Source of the DNA: Balanoglossus misakiensis
Lineage: Eukaryota; Hemichordata
Assembly: GCA_040954595.2 (NCBI GenBank)
Contig: CM082594.2
Span: 2,418,001-2,482,000 of the forward strand
Reading direction: 5' to 3'
Length of the DNA: 64,000 nucleotides
Within the stretch, counting starts at the first letter, position 1. Every line of letters starts with the position of its first letter. The notes under the pieces are model-generated. The model ran no database searches and was not told the origin of the DNA. It saw only the letters and a list, made by a program, of their open reading frames with translations. This document shows positions 1 to 12,440 of this stretch, one piece after another. Made by a program: the position numbers and the translations under genes.

Positions 1-860
1 AATGCTTTTCATACTGTCTGATACTGGGTCTATATCAAGAGAGAGAAAAAAGTTTTGAAGCTTTACATTCTCTCGGATATGCTTTTCATACTGTCTGATA
101 GTGGGTCTATATCATTTTCCCTGTGGTACAATCATCAAGTCTTTTGTGAACAAAATAAATTATGCTGTCTCCATGTGAAAGCGTACATTTTCAATTATCT
201 CTGATTCTCACACGAACCATGGTTGATACGCAGAATGAAAATACTGAAAAACCAACAACAAAGTTAAATTTAGTGGACTTTAATTTAATGAAGATCTCTC
301 CATTTAGGATTCCTCGGCGAGTTGGAGGACCACATGGCCGGTACTACCCTAACAGTAAAAACGCACAATTCCGGACGTTTACAGAAAAATTGCACCGCAG
401 CCATTCTGCTCATGCGCAGTCCAAGTGATGTAATTATTTGCGAGAGAAATAGGCAAACAGAAAGAGGCCATGTTGGAGTTGCCACGTGGACGAGTAACTT
501 AAAATATGATCCAGGTAAATGTATATTTTATTGGAATTAACCTTCTCAATTTCTGGGAAAGTTCAGCGGTTTACATGTTGCGATGCTGCATGTGACGATT
601 CTCAAAGCAAAGGGGACGACAAAAACTTGATGACGTCATAACTGTTCCGATTACATTGTTTTGAAAAAAAAAGGGTAGGTCGGTCGGCAATTTTTTTTGT
701 ACTTATTTTTTTATATCTTTGGCCGCCGTAGTGTACTGAAGTACTGAAGAATTTCGTCGTTACAGATATGCCGACAGTGTCACCCCACGGTGCTTTAACG
801 AAATTTGCACGAATTAAGGGACCGTTCAGTTTTTACGGCTAGGGGTGGGCCGGCAAGTTT
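1..860. other. Left-edge non-coding stretch with a short direct repeat
   Basis: A unit containing TGCTTTTCATACTGTCTGAT occurs near position 3 and again near 80, so a repeat with a period of about 77 bp is visible. The ORFs at 162-540 overlap on both strands and resemble no family I know. This may be intron of the sulfotransferase whose last exon begins at 1775, but nothing in the sequence proves it. Confidence 0.4.
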
Positions 861-1670
861 GTGTCATGGGTTTTCAAAATCAGGCTAAACCCCCCCCCCC
901 TTCACCCAGGACCAAAAAATGATGACCCCCCTCTTTTGACAGGCCAAAAAATATGCCCCCCCCCCAAGCCAAAAACATTCACCGTCCTGATCCTATGTAC
1001 ACTGTATGCAATGAAGGGAATGAGGCTTCCCACACCTCAATTATACATTTCTTAAAGTAATTGAAGTATATAATAGTATATCGTTGCAATACGAATGAAT
1101 TATGAATAAATTAAAATGACAAGTCAATACAATAGTTGGTAGGATTGGTAAAACAAGAAAAGTGGCATTTTAATGAACTCAAAAGCAAATTAACTAAATG
1201 TTAGGGAGGACAAATTTTACTTTTGCCACTCAATGTTAGCATCGGTGGGGGTGGGGTGGGCAAGTGCTATGCCTTGGTACGCTAGATGTGGTGAAGAATG
1301 AAGGGGTGGGTGTGGGAGGGGGTGTAAAATATCGGGCTGAAAGTTGCATTTTAATGAACTCAAAAGCAAATTAACTCAATATTGGGGAGGACTAATTTTA
1401 CTTTTGCCACTCCACTCAAAGTACACATCGGTGTGGTGTGGTGGCAAGTAGTCTGCTGAGTCGTACACTAGACAAACCTGCCAATAAATGAAATGTGGCG
1501 AAGAATGGAGGGGGTGGGTGTGAAAATTTTGTAAAATAAAGGGCGCGAAACTGCAATTTTGTGGACTCAAAAGTAAAAGTTGTGTGGCAAAAGTAAGTGA
1601 CCCCCCTAAACGTTTAAAAAAAACGATGACCCCCCCCCTTTTGGACTTCAAAATTTAAGTGACCCCCTGG
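860..1670 (-). repeat. Decayed, partial copy of the G-rich MITE family
   Basis: The stretch has long C runs (892-900, 957-964, 1629-1637). Read on the minus strand, it matches the interior of the G-rich elements at 44.4, 48.6, 52.0 and 63.1 kb, including the words around 'gcgcgaaactgcattttgtgga' and 'tggagggggtgggtgtg'. Two internal segments near 1165-1260 and 1345-1440 are diverged duplicates of each other. The GGCTGCATTCAC terminal repeats of the intact copies are not found, so this is an old fragment. Confidence 0.6.
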
Positions 1671-1774
1671 TCGGTCGTTGGCGATGCAAATCTTCGTGAC
1701 AATGGGTATTAATTCATCGTCAATTTGGAGGTTCCTAAATGTGCGCATTTATTTTACTTTTCGTTACATTGCAG

Positions 1775-2196
1775 CATGGGAAAGGTTCGTTAACAAAATT
1801 CTGGAAGCCTACATACGAGTGAACCGAGGCTTTTATGAGCTGGAAGTACCCAAGTTGTTGGTTCACTTCGAAAAGATGAAAGAAGATCCCTTGGCAGAAG
1901 TGACTCGCATTGTGGAATTTCTTAACATGTCCATGAGCGAGGACAGGGCGATGTGTGTAAAGAACAACGTCGAGGGCAATTTCCACCGTCAACATTCCGA
2001 AAGCCAATCACCATATAACACCTTCACGCATGCCATGAAATGTGACATTCTGGCCACAATGGAGACCATGTCTGAATTCCTTGTCGAGCAAAATTTGGAG
2101 CCGATGCCATGCCTACAGGAAAGCCCTGTATCCAGCTGCGAGATGGTCCAGAATATGATCGCATCAAACTTAAATTGCCAAGAATCTGGTTTATAG
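1775..2196 (+). CDS. WSCD-type sulfotransferase, last coding exon (partial gene)
   Basis: This is the C-terminal exon of a membrane-type sulfotransferase resembling the WSC-domain sulfotransferases (WSCD1/2), which are Golgi enzymes that transfer sulfate from PAPS to glycans. After an acceptor (pyrimidine-rich tract ending TTGCAG at 1774) it encodes about 139 residues. These include 'VPKLLVHFEKMKEDPL' and 'VKNNVEGNFHR', which match the family pattern VVHFEDLK...CV...GNFKR near the end of the domain. The stop is at 2194-2196. The upstream ATG at 1678 lies in the intron side and is not the start. The PAPS 5' loop, the WSC domains and the membrane anchor must lie in exons left of this window. 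A less specific carbohydrate sulfotransferase assignment remains possible. Confidence 0.62.
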
Positions 2197-2491
2197 GCAA
2201 CTTTAGGGGTGACCAGACCTTCATTGGAACGCACACTCCCAACACACTCTCCATATACTTCTGTATATTGCAGTCTTAGTTTAAAACTACAACTTACGAT
2301 TTTAAGTCCATATTGACAGAGGGAAGTCCATATTGACAAACTTCAACTTAAATCTCTTTGCCCCAAACTCTGATCCAATGAAGCCAGGGAAAGACAAGCG
2401 TGTATATGACCAATTTTATGATGCAGCCAGAGAATGTCAAAAATGCTAAAACATGTTTTAAGTTTGATACAGTATAGATTTAATAAGAATG

Positions 2492-2497
2492 AATAAA
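2492..2497 (+). terminator. Candidate poly(A) signal of the WSCD-type gene
   Basis: An AATAAA hexamer lies about 300 nt past the stop at 2196 in AT-rich sequence. A second AATAAA lies near 2758-2763. Which one is used cannot be told without transcripts. Confidence 0.4.
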
Positions 2498-2499
2498 TG

Positions 2500-3636
2500 C
2501 ATCATAGTTTATTAAAATACATTTTGGCATTGCTTTGTTAAATAGAGTATTATGCATTGTGAAATATAGTCTGTTTAAAAATTAAAAATGATATTTTGTC
2601 ACTGAATATATGTACAAAGGATGACAAACACTATCGGTGAATACATGTATATATATAAGAATAGGTTTTTGCTACCTAGGTGAGAGATAAAAATCTGTGG
2701 TTGACAGAATTTGAAGGGGGATTTCTGTCATTACAGAATACGACAATCAATCTTTGAAATAAACATTTCTCTGGTAATTAGTACTGAGCTCAAAATCCCT
2801 TCAAAGTATATATTTTCTGCAAGCTTGGATTTCAAGGAATATTTTGGTTGCTTCAGGGTGATCATTGTTTACAGAACTATCATGTGACAGGCAATTAAAA
2901 TACCTCTTCAGTTTTCTCAATGTCTTGTTAGGTCCCATTTGGCATGTATGTATATACCATGGCACCTTATGGAATCAGTTTCATCTGTCTGTCTGTGTGT
3001 GTGTGTATGTCCGTCCAAATCAAGAACTTGAAAACTGCAGTGCATATCACCTCAATATTTGGTGTGAAGATGCATGTCAACCTCATAATTTATGCAAATT
3101 ATTATTCACATCAAAAGCCATTAGACACAGGTGCCAGACGTCTAGCCACCTATCTTTTTTTTATGTTCATTCGCAGAATTCATTACCCACCCTGGTTAGA
3201 CCAGATGGTCAGGGCTTTAGAATAATGGGACCAGTTTCAAGTTGTGAATGTTCATGGTATTAATGAGGTTCTTAAGAATATTCACGTCACCAGAGAGCCT
3301 GACAAAAACGCACTTGAACTAAACCACTATATGTCAATTTGCATATGAATGTTTTCACTTTAACAAACACTTCAGTTTAATGAACGTTTTGTATGTCCCC
3401 CATTATAGCAAAGCTCCACTCTATATCAAGATAACACTTATTTTAAATGACACAATTTAAAAAAAAGGAAAATGCAATGTCTCAGTAGAGTTTCATGGTA
3501 CATTGTGTTGTGCGTCGATTCTCAGTGGGAAAAGGCCACGCCCACATATCCACTGAACCTTGTAATTAAAGTCGCACCCAGTTTTTGGCCAGGTGTCTTG
3601 TCAGAAAAAAAATCTGACAGAAAAACCTGACAGATT
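2500..3636. other. Intergenic stretch, no gene seen
   Basis: AT-rich sequence with a short (TG)n tract at 2993-3006. The ORFs at 2865-3263 on the plus strand overlap each other in different frames and show no family signature. I see no RNA gene or complete mobile element here. Confidence 0.4.
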
Positions 3637-3640
3637 TTAA

Positions 3641-4405
3641 GGGACAAAGTCTATCTTTTTCACGTCAAAATCCATTAAATACGTACTCCAAGTAACCCAT
3701 ACGATGAACACACATGGCTTGAAGAATACCACAAACTGTTTTTGCCCTTTAGGCTAAGATTGGATTAAGATCTCAGCTGGCCATACACATGATTTGAACC
3801 AGCCGCCATTTTGAACCTGGCTCAGTGGCAATCGCTGAGTGAATTCCGACTTGAAGAATCAGCATGAGCCGATTATTTTACAATTTCATAAAGATGACGT
3901 TCCTAACCTCGCTGTAATTTACTGCGACATGATTTAGAATGATCACAGAATCTGACTTCATGTAGGCGTACACGCTGTGTCTTCGTGGGATAACGCGACA
4001 CATACACAGTGAATATACGCGTGCACACAACACTAACAGGGACTGGGACTGGGAACTAGCAACCCGCCGTTGCCTTTCCAATGCCAAAGAAAGGTTGATT
4101 CCGAGAGAATGCTTTATCTCACCTATAGTTTTCTGAGCCCGCTTACGTTTTTGTGCTGATGCAGTGAGTTGTGGGCAACCATGTTTATGTTTACCAGAGG
4201 CGTGAGCTGACGCTCGATTAATAAACGGTAAAGACCGATTATTCATTTTGGCGAGTTTTTTACTCTCGTGTCTACAAGTGAGATGGAAGTTTGTGTGTGG
4301 TTGAACATTGATTCACTATATATCCACATGTAAAATAACATAAACCGAGTCTTGTATCAAACATAATTAATGGAAAAAGGGCAGCGAGAGAAAGACTTTG
4401 TCCCT
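3641..4405. mobile_element. TTAA-flanked MITE (AGGGACAAAGTCT family), composite copy
   Basis: The ends are GGGACAAAGTCT (left, from 3641) and AGACTTTGTCCCT (right, ending 4405), with TTAA at 3637-3640 and 4406-4409. The right arm from about 4217 matches the palindromic copies at 7.7 and 8.3 kb (GATTATTCATTTTGGCGAG, TTGTATCAAACATAATTAAT). The left interior does not match them, so this is a longer or rearranged family member. No transposase is encoded. TTAA targets are typical of Kolobok and piggyBac superfamilies; the superfamily assignment is inferred. Confidence 0.6.
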
Positions 4406-4629
4406 TTAATGGTATATTAAAACATGTGTAGGCCTTTTGAAATTGGGGAAGAATACTGGTTAATGAATGTCTTATACAGCCCAGAGATTTGCCGGTATTA
4501 CAAATTTCAGATAATTTGAGACAATTTTGATCTGTCCTTCAAAATTTTGCATGGAGACTCCCTATTCTTATTTTAAAATTTCAGTGAGAATATCCTAAAG
4601 TTGCCTTGATTTTAGAGGCGCAGTCTACG

Positions 4630-4635
4630 TTTATT
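4630..4635 (-). terminator. Candidate poly(A) signal of the SV2-like gene
   Basis: AATAAA on the minus strand (TTTATT on plus), about 190 nt downstream of the SV2-like stop codon at 4827. Confidence 0.4.
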
Positions 4636-4826
4636 CCTGATGAGAGAGATGATGTACAGATAGGCAATTGAAGGCAATGCAGTGTTCTCCCCAGAGCAAT
4701 TAATTAAAGCATGATGGCCGCCACTCTTTAATTTTGAGAAGACAATATAACTTAAGTAACATAACAATTGATTGTATTGTTATGCAAAATAGTCACCATG
4801 GAAATCATGGGGAGGACACTGCAATG

Positions 4827-7800
4827 CTATTTCAGATCTGTTCTCTTTGTATTCGGTAGAAATACAGTGATGATTCCACCAAAAACCATGAGTAAAGCCA
4901 CTGCCAGAATTGGAACAGCACAGTGTAGATCGATGAAGACACCAAAGACTAGATTGGCCAAGATGGCTGCCACTCTGTTGACTACCGATTGCATTCCAAC
5001 TGCAGTTGCCCTAAAAAGGAAAAAAAAGCAATAAAATTATTTATATGAAAGTGTGAAACCATATACATATGAGATATGTTTATATTCCTTGCTCTAATCT
5101 CAAAAATACAGAAGTTGAAAACACAGAAATTCATAACGAAATGTTTTAGTAGTCATACTAAATGTTTGTAGCAGAAACTATAAAGTGTGAAGATGTTGAA
5201 CAAGTTCTGTTAACTACAAAAATAACTATCAAATACAGGAAAAATATCATCTTTTCAAACTTGTAAATCTTCTTACTCATACATGACTGTACTCTGGTGA
5301 AAGGCTACAGCAATTAGACTGTTTGAAATCATCTGGCCTGAGGACTTTGGAAACAGCCATCATGCTGATCACATGCTTGGCAGGTGACTTTACATTGCAC
5401 CTTCAGTCAAATATGATAAAATGGCAGCCACTTTCCTTTATGCAGCAAGTGGTAAGAATGGGGCAGGGGCTTAGACCAACAAACACCTAACCTTTTCAGC
5501 TGTATTACCGTACTCCATAATATACACCAAGTATTAGTAAACAACCAATAAAAGAATATCAGAGCCTCTGCCCATTGTTCTCCGTACTGCTCATATTTAC
5601 CTCATATGAGTTGGATAACATTCTACACCAATAACGTTGAGGGCTGCCCATCCAATCACAGAGATACCTCCAAATATGCAAGACATTGCTAAAACTTGAG
5701 CGCGGGTGTTTAAAAACCATATGAAAAACACACTGGCACCAGAAATGAGAAGGCTGCCACCTATATGGAGTAAGAAGAAAAAGAAAGGGAAAATTCTTAC
5801 TTTTGGTTACTCTATTCCCTGCCTGTTGTAAAACACTTTATTTTCGCGAGCAATAAATTTTTGCGAAATACACGAGAGCCAAAAAAGCATGAAAATAAAA
5901 AGTCGCGTAATTTTTTTTGAAGATAACGATGCAGTGAATGAGATAAGAGAACGCGAAAATTAATACTCGCGAAACAGTGGCCTCTCACGATATCACGAAC
6001 ATTTTAACTCGCAAAAATAAAGTGTTTTACAGTATCATACCAGCTGATGGTGATGCTGCCCAATTTATTTGAAGTGTAATGTATGATATTTGGAGGATGG
6101 GAGACCAGAAAAGCCATGGCAAGCACAAACATCACAATGATTCAAAAAAGATTGTAGCTGCAATTGCATGTGTGCCAGTACATGTCTGCACCCAGAAAAC
6201 ATGAAGAGATAAATTTTAGGAATTTTCCTCGAAGACAACATTTCTCAATTGAGGAATTTGGCCATTTACTGGACGTAAAATTAACATCCGATTTTTAGCT
6301 TTCTTAAAATCCGGAAATATCATACAGATACAATTTTTTTTTGCATATATGTGACACAATGAAATACAATGAATCCTGTCTCACTCCAAAAGAATAACAT
6401 ACTTCATTACAATGTATAATTCAAATTGATTCTCACCCAGTAAGACTTTCCTTCCAAGCCTATCCACAGTAAGAACAGCAAAAAGATTGCCTGGAAAGTT
6501 GGAAAGTGCAGTGATAAAGCTATCCATGTAGATGGCACTATCAGTTGAATTAGAGGTAAAATTACTGGGGACTTCAGAACACGCTGATCCTCCATTAACT
6601 TCAACTCTTTTGAAGATTTCAGGAAACCACAACCACAAACCATAGTAGCTGGAGGGAAGACAAAATGACTTCAGTGAACAGTTGAATCATGCAAGAGATC
6701 TCACTAATTTCATAAATTTCATAAATTTTTCAGCACAACTGCTTCCAAATTAAATTAAAACAAAATAGCAAACAGTGCATGGTATGTCGTCACTGGTGTT
6801 GAATTGATTGCTCTTTCAATATAATAATATGGCTGCCACACATTACAACTTACCATAAATCCAGCTGATTCGTTCAATATATTAAGCAATGAGTTTGAAG
6901 ACATACCAGTATTATATGGCAAATTTGACATGTAAAAATGTCAATGATTACTGATAACTTGGACTTACCCAAATGACAAAGTAAAAATTATACTTAAAAG
7001 GCATGCAGAAATCTGCAGTTGTGGTGGTATGAATAACTTCTTTGTTGTCATGAAGATACCCAGGAGATTCCGCTTGATTTGACTTCTACAAGATAATTTA
7101 CTTTCAGACACCTTGCGGGCTTCAGCTGATGCCTGTAATAGTTTCACCTGCAACACAAGACAATGTTAGTGTAGACGTTTTCGTAGCGCAGATGTGAGGA
7201 GAGATGCATGTTATTCTTGTGGATACATGTATATATAGTGAATCAACGTTCGACCACACACAACTTCCATCTCACTTGTAGACACAAGAGTGAAAAAACT
7301 CGCCAAAATGAATGATCGTTCTCTACCATATATACTCTCATATCCTACAAGCGGGATAGAAGTTGTGTGTGGTCGAACATGATTGACTATATTATATCCA
7401 CATGTAGAATAACACTAATGGTGTCTTGCATCAAACATAATTAATGGCAAAAATTCAGCGAGAGAGAGACGTTTACAGTCTGTAAACCCTGATTGTCACT
7501 CTTGATAAATTATGAAAAGAAAACTGAGACTTACAGGATAGTCAGTTTTCTGCTTTCTCCTGTTGTTGTAAAGGTATATTCTTCTCATCACATTCAAGGC
7601 CTTTGTTTCTTCACCATTCTGAAAACAACAGCATTAGTGGCATTATGCTTCCATTTTGATTTAAAGGGACAAAGTCTCTCTCTCGCTGCCCTTTTTTCCA
7701 TTAATTATGTTTGATACAAGCCACTGTTTATGTTACTGTACATGTGGGTATATAGTGAATCAATGATCAACCACAAAAAACTTTCATCCCACTTGTATGA

Positions 7801-10800
7801 TATGAGAGTAAAAACTCGCCCAAAATGAATAAATGGTAAAGAACGATTATTCATTTTGGCGAGTTATTCACTCTCGTGTCTATAAGAGGGATGGAAGTTG
7901 TGTGTGGTTGAACATTGATTCACTATATATCCACATGTAAAATAACATAAACCGAGTCTTGTATCAAACATAATTAATGGAAAAAGGGCAGCGAGAGAGA
8001 CACTTTGTCTCACATCCATGCAGGGCATGCAATATGAATGTGAAATTAGATTGATTTCTGTGTAAAATTTTATCTATAAAATTGACGTGATAATACAAAA
8101 TGATTGCATCCCTGACCCGTTCACCCCCATTTTCCTTTATTCCATATTTACCATGCAGAAAAACCACGGATTTGATCCAAAACAGGGTGGTGAAAGGGTT
8201 AGACAAACATGCATCTTTGTACCATGCTTTATCTATGCAACCAGGACAATATCCTACTTTGCCCATCAGGCAAAGTAGGCTTCCCATTAATAATGTTTGA
8301 TACAAGAAACCGTTTATGTTATTTTACATGTGGATATATAGTGAATCAACGTTCAACCACACACAAAATCCATCCCGTTCGTAGAGTAAAAAACTTGCCA
8401 AAATGAATCACCAGTCTTTTACCATTTATTCATTTTGGCGAGATTTTTCACTCTCATGTCTACAATCAGGATGGAAGTTGTGTGTGGTCGAACGTTGATG
8501 CACTATATATCCACAACAAGTACATTAACATAAATGGTGTCTTGTATCAAACGTAATTAAGGGGAAGAGGGCAGCAAGAGACAGACTTTGTCCCTCTAAC
8601 CTGATGTAAAAAGACTCACCTCAAGGAGAAACTTGGGACTCTCGGGTAAAAATGTAAATGTCAATGATGATGTAAAACTGGGAATAGTGCAAATAGCAAC
8701 AAAGATCCTCCAACTGTCATAGGTGAAATGCTCAGAAACAACTCCAATATCATGTGGAATGATTGCCCATGCTAAACCAGCAGTCATGATGTTACCAAGG
8801 ATCCAGAATAGAGAGATAACAGTCAACATTGCACCACGTCGGTCTTTGGGAAGAAACTCACAGAAGTAGGAAAATATGACCGGCATGGAACCACCAACAC
8901 TGTTGAAACAAAAAAGAAGTCAGATTTTCAAGTCTTAAAATGTAAGTGTCCATAATTATTTGGTTGGATAGTCACTAACATGATGTACTGGTATGTAGCA
9001 TTTTTGTGTTACTGCATCAACTGAAAAAGCATTTGCGAAATGGCTATAAAGTATTGATAATAAAAGCCTTTAAAAACAAAAACTTTTATCCAAAACTGAT
9101 CAAGACTTACCCAATCCCACTAAGAAACCTCATAAAAAGAAACGGCCAAAAACTTTGCATCAAACTGGACAGGAGACCAAAAGTTCCATTCATCAGCAAA
9201 GAGTAAACAAGTACAGCTTTTCTGCCTCGGATGTCAGCTAATGATCCCCACAAATAACTACCAACCATCATCCCTGTAAAAGAAGAATAAAAAGTTACCA
9301 GCAACTTGGAGACAGCTTATGGCCTCATGCGCAATTGAAAGTACAAATTCAAAATGAAATTTTCATACTGTTGATCACGATAGGTTTTGTATTGATATTG
9401 GTGATATTTACATGTACTAGTACTAAATTCTTGAGGTACATGTAACAAGACATGACCGGTGACATATAAATGTGATTTGACGTAATCCTTACCAGCAAAT
9501 ATACTTGCACTCAGTAAGCCAAGTTCATAAGTCAGAAGATTCATGTCTTCCTTGGCAGAAGGCATTAAGAATGACACAGAGAGTATCTCCACAGCATCAC
9601 TAGCATCTGCCCAGCCGCACAGACACACAAGAACATAATGAAATACACCAAACCCTGTAAAGAAATCAGAAAATACCACATCACAAATGTTATGGCTCAT
9701 CCACTTGATATTTAGTGGTCACTGAGTGGAAGCTTGGTCACTCCAGGCAGCCAGGTATGTGGAGCAAAAGAAAGTCTACAGAATATTAACTGTAAGCCAT
9801 AAAAAGCAGCACTGAGCAGTGCAAATTACTTAGAAAAAAATGCACATGTTATCAATTACTCTGATGTACCAGTACACCATGAGTGTATTTATGTATCCCA
9901 GAAGCATTATTACAAAAATAGTATTTTGATATTCATTTCCATATTAAGAGAACTTTTCAATGTTATTTTTAACTCCAAGTAATTTTGCTCCTGCATGGGA
10001 TGAGGGTATCATTTCCTCATTGACAAACATTCCACATAATTATGCATTCACCAATGATCAGTGAAATATTTAGCAGACTTTTTGAAGAACAGGCTTTTGC
10101 TTTGGGAAAAATACTGTCTTCATGAGCGTTTCATGCCCGTGGTCTTCCGGGGTAGCTGGACTATTTTGGTAAAAAAAATTCAGTGTTGTTCTCGTATCTC
10201 AGCAATACGAGCATACACGCAGGCGATTCGATTCAGGATTTTGTAAATAGTTATTTGAGAACATGGAAATGTAAAAATTGGCTGGACTTTTGTTTTTGTT
10301 TAAGATTTAAGTTGTTTTTAATTGGCATGATGGAAAAATTGGTTTCAAAAGTTAATGTCAAAGTAATGGTTTGCGCTTAAAAATAAGTTTCATAGAATAC
10401 TCACCTGTAGCTTCTATAGCCTCTTCAAAAGTGTGACCCTTTATTCTTTGAATATGTCCAGATTCTGTAACAACACAAAACCAAATTTTTACAGCTCTTT
10501 GAGTCTTTTGCTTGCTGGCAGGTACATGTATATTATATTGCATGCCCTCAACTCAGTTAGGTGAAACATGGAGGTACTATTAAGAGAAGGACATGGGTGA
10601 AATATGTTGCTTCCTCACTGCATGGACGTCCATGCCCGTCACTGAGACCATGTAAATATCAACATTTTGTAAACGGAATGTGAACGTTCTGTGCCAACAT
10701 TTTAACAATGCATCAGCTGGGAAGGATGATGTTTACGTGTACGCTCGCATTGGTTTCTCGCTTGCTAGTGTGAACACACCAGTCAACCCGCTACAATCAT

Positions 10801-11217
10801 TGCAGCTGAACGCGTAGTACTCTCAGAAATCGCCCTAAAACACACGTTATAAATGGGCAAGTAGGATAGCAGGTATGAATTTTGACATGGAATGGGTGGT
10901 ATCGATGCCGATTTATTGATTAAATTTCGCCTTTGTGTGAGTGAAAATATCTACGGGACTTGGCAATGCATGTGTCAAAAATGGTTTCATGGCTTGTCCT
11001 TCTTCTGCCAGCGCCATGTAAACAAACAATCCTCATGTGACTGGGCGCAGACCAGGCAAAATAGAGCAGCTGAACTGCAGCACAGCTACGCACTCCACAT
11101 AGCCACATTTGTTTTACAAACAGTTTTGAACTTCTCACCGAATGTTTCTGGATCTTCGTCTTCGGTGTAGTCATCTTGCCCAAGCAGACGATCCTCTTCA
11201 TCTGCTTTGGTTTTCAT
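4827..11217 (-). CDS. SV2-family transporter (major facilitator superfamily), complete, 520 aa
   Basis: Ten coding exons on the minus strand, all bounded by GT/AG with matching phase: 11217-11139, 10464-10405, 9654-9493, 9273-9111, 8899-8620, 7618-7535, 7147-6969, 6648-6437, 5760-5601 and 5010-4827 (stop TAG). They total 1563 nt. The protein is a 12-TM MFS transporter of the SV2/SVOP branch. An acidic cytosolic N-terminus leads into 'TFEEAIEATGFGVFHYVL'; 'DAVEILSVSFLMPSA' is TM1 and 'GSLADIRGRKAV' is the MFS motif A. After 'LPESPKFLLENGEE' comes the cytosolic loop, and 'YYGLWLWFPEIFKR' opens the second half. The luminal loop between TM7 and TM8 is only about 40 residues with two N-glycosylation sequons (NFT, NST), whereas vertebrate SV2 has a loop of well over 100 residues. 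A vesicle-membrane location is inferred from the family and the substrate is unknown. TTAA-flanked MITEs sit in three introns. Alternative label: SVOP-like; the TM7 sequence favours SV2. Confidence 0.9.
7216..7475. mobile_element. Palindromic TTAA-type MITE, degraded copy in SV2-like intron
   Basis: Inverted arms are centred near 7330: 'GTGAATCAACGTTCGACCAC' on the left and its diverged complement (GTGGTCGAACATGATTGAC) on the right. The right arm continues into CATCAAACATAATTAATGGC and a GCGAGAGAGAGAC end. It lies between coding exons 6 and 7 of the SV2-like gene. Confidence 0.6.
7665..8011. mobile_element. Palindromic TTAA-type MITE, near-complete copy
   Basis: The left end TTAA|AGGGACAAAGTCTCTCTC (7661 onward) pairs with the right end AGCGAGAGAGACACTTTGTCT near 8011. 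The two arms, each about 160 bp, are near-complements around a centre at about 7835 (AAAATGAATAAATGGT). No ORF is encoded. It lies in the intron between coding exons 5 and 6 of the SV2-like gene. The right TTAA is lost. Confidence 0.72.
8278..8596. mobile_element. Palindromic TTAA-type MITE, third intronic copy
   Basis: Arms of the same family (TTTGATACAAGAAACCGTTT and its complement) flank a centre near 8420. The right end GACTTTGTCCCTCTAA stops about 23 nt from the splice donor of coding exon 5 (GT at 8619-8618), so a mobile element sits almost on a splice site. The left outer end is truncated. Confidence 0.65.
10465..11138 (-). other. First intron of the SV2-like gene, no inner gene seen
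   Basis: Bounded by the donor GTGAG at 11138 and an acceptor ending ACAG at 10465. The overlapping ORFs inside (10892-11201) run on both strands and have no family signature. Confidence 0.5.
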
Positions 11218-12403
11218 TTCGTTCAAGTGAAAATGGTATCAACAGACATCAACACTACATCAAGTTCCGCATCAGAGACAGTGTCACCGATGACCCATGA
11301 CCGTGTTGTTGAAAGGTCACCTCTAGAGGGCACATGTACTCACATGATCCTACGTCACTTCCGCTTGAGAAATTGTGAGGTTTCAGTTTCTCGAATATTC
11401 GCTTATCCTGTGCAGTATTATACGCATTATTTGAACACTATTTGCGAAGCGAACACACACAGTTTGTCATTTTCTACTGTAAGAAAACACGGTAAGTTTT
11501 TTTTTTCGTGAATTTCACGAACCCACAAGACCAGCGATAAAAAAACTAACATTAGTAACACCGCATCGCGTCGGCGCATGTTGAAAATGCCGGTTCATCG
11601 CGTGACTTGGACTGTGGAGTGTGGTGGAGTCTTGGAGACGCGATCGTGAATCCACCGGCATTTGAATAATCAACTTCAGTGTCGTTCATGTTGGCGGCAG
11701 GCCAGTCTGTTTTCTACGAAACTAAACGCGGCAAGTAGCCTATTTTTTGATCATGTTAATTAGACTCCGCGTTTGATGCCGGAGACGTACTACATAGTAA
11801 CAGTAACAAAGAATAGTCTGACATTGAAAAGGTTGAGTCGACAACGCGGTGCGATTGTAACTCTCCGATTCCATGGATTCTGTTTGGCCATGTAGGGAAG
11901 AAGCGGCTAATGTCCATGATTTGACCTTCATTTACTTTATAAAAGTAATTTCATATTTATTCGACCAGCACCAAGCTTGACCAGGGGATCGGTGTGACCC
12001 TTTGATTTGTGTTCATCCTCCACTCTCCAGAGTAATTAAATAGTGGTAACTACTCTATCAGAATTCCTGGAAAGAATTATTTGTGCCAAAAGAGGAATTT
12101 TCTGTTCACCCCCCCCCCCCCCAAAAAAAATGAAATTTTAGTAATTACCATAAACTTGGGTCAAAAGGGTTAAATGCATTGTGTAGAGCGGCCTCTCAAT
12201 AATAAAAGCATTTGAGAATGTAATGAATACATGATGTGGATTGTACAGTTTTAATAATACATTGGTCCAGGCGTCAAATATATCTACATACATACATGTA
12301 TCTGTAGATTTGACATCATATGATGTGTAGTGACCACCACCTTGTTATGGGGAATAAATGAATTGAATTAACACATTTTGATTTCGGTTTTTCTCCTTCT
12401 CAG
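11218..12403. promoter_or_regulatory. Head-to-head intergenic region, probable bidirectional promoter
   Basis: It separates the SV2-like start codon (minus, 11217) from the DNAJA1-like start (plus, 12441). A good donor consensus (ACACG|GTAAGTTTT, GT at 11492-11493) and an acceptor ending CTTCTCAG at 12403 suggest a 5' UTR exon of the DNAJA1-like gene ending at 11491. CpG dinucleotides are frequent between 11560 and 11870. No TATA box or heat-shock element was convincingly seen. A poly-C/poly-A tract lies at 12108-12130. Confidence 0.4.
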
Positions 12404-12440
12404 AAAGTCCTGTAGAAGAAACCAACAGCAAGCAGTAACC

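Noticed and set aside
162-540. ORFs at the left edge on both strands
   Set aside because: They overlap in several frames, have no family signature and lie in repeat-rich sequence.
1678-1774. ATG at 1678 as the start of the sulfotransferase
   Set aside because: A strong splice acceptor ends at 1774 and family similarity begins only after it, so this is intron read-through.
4768-5034. Plus-strand ORF of 88 codons
   Set aside because: It is the antisense shadow of the last SV2-like exon (5010-4827).
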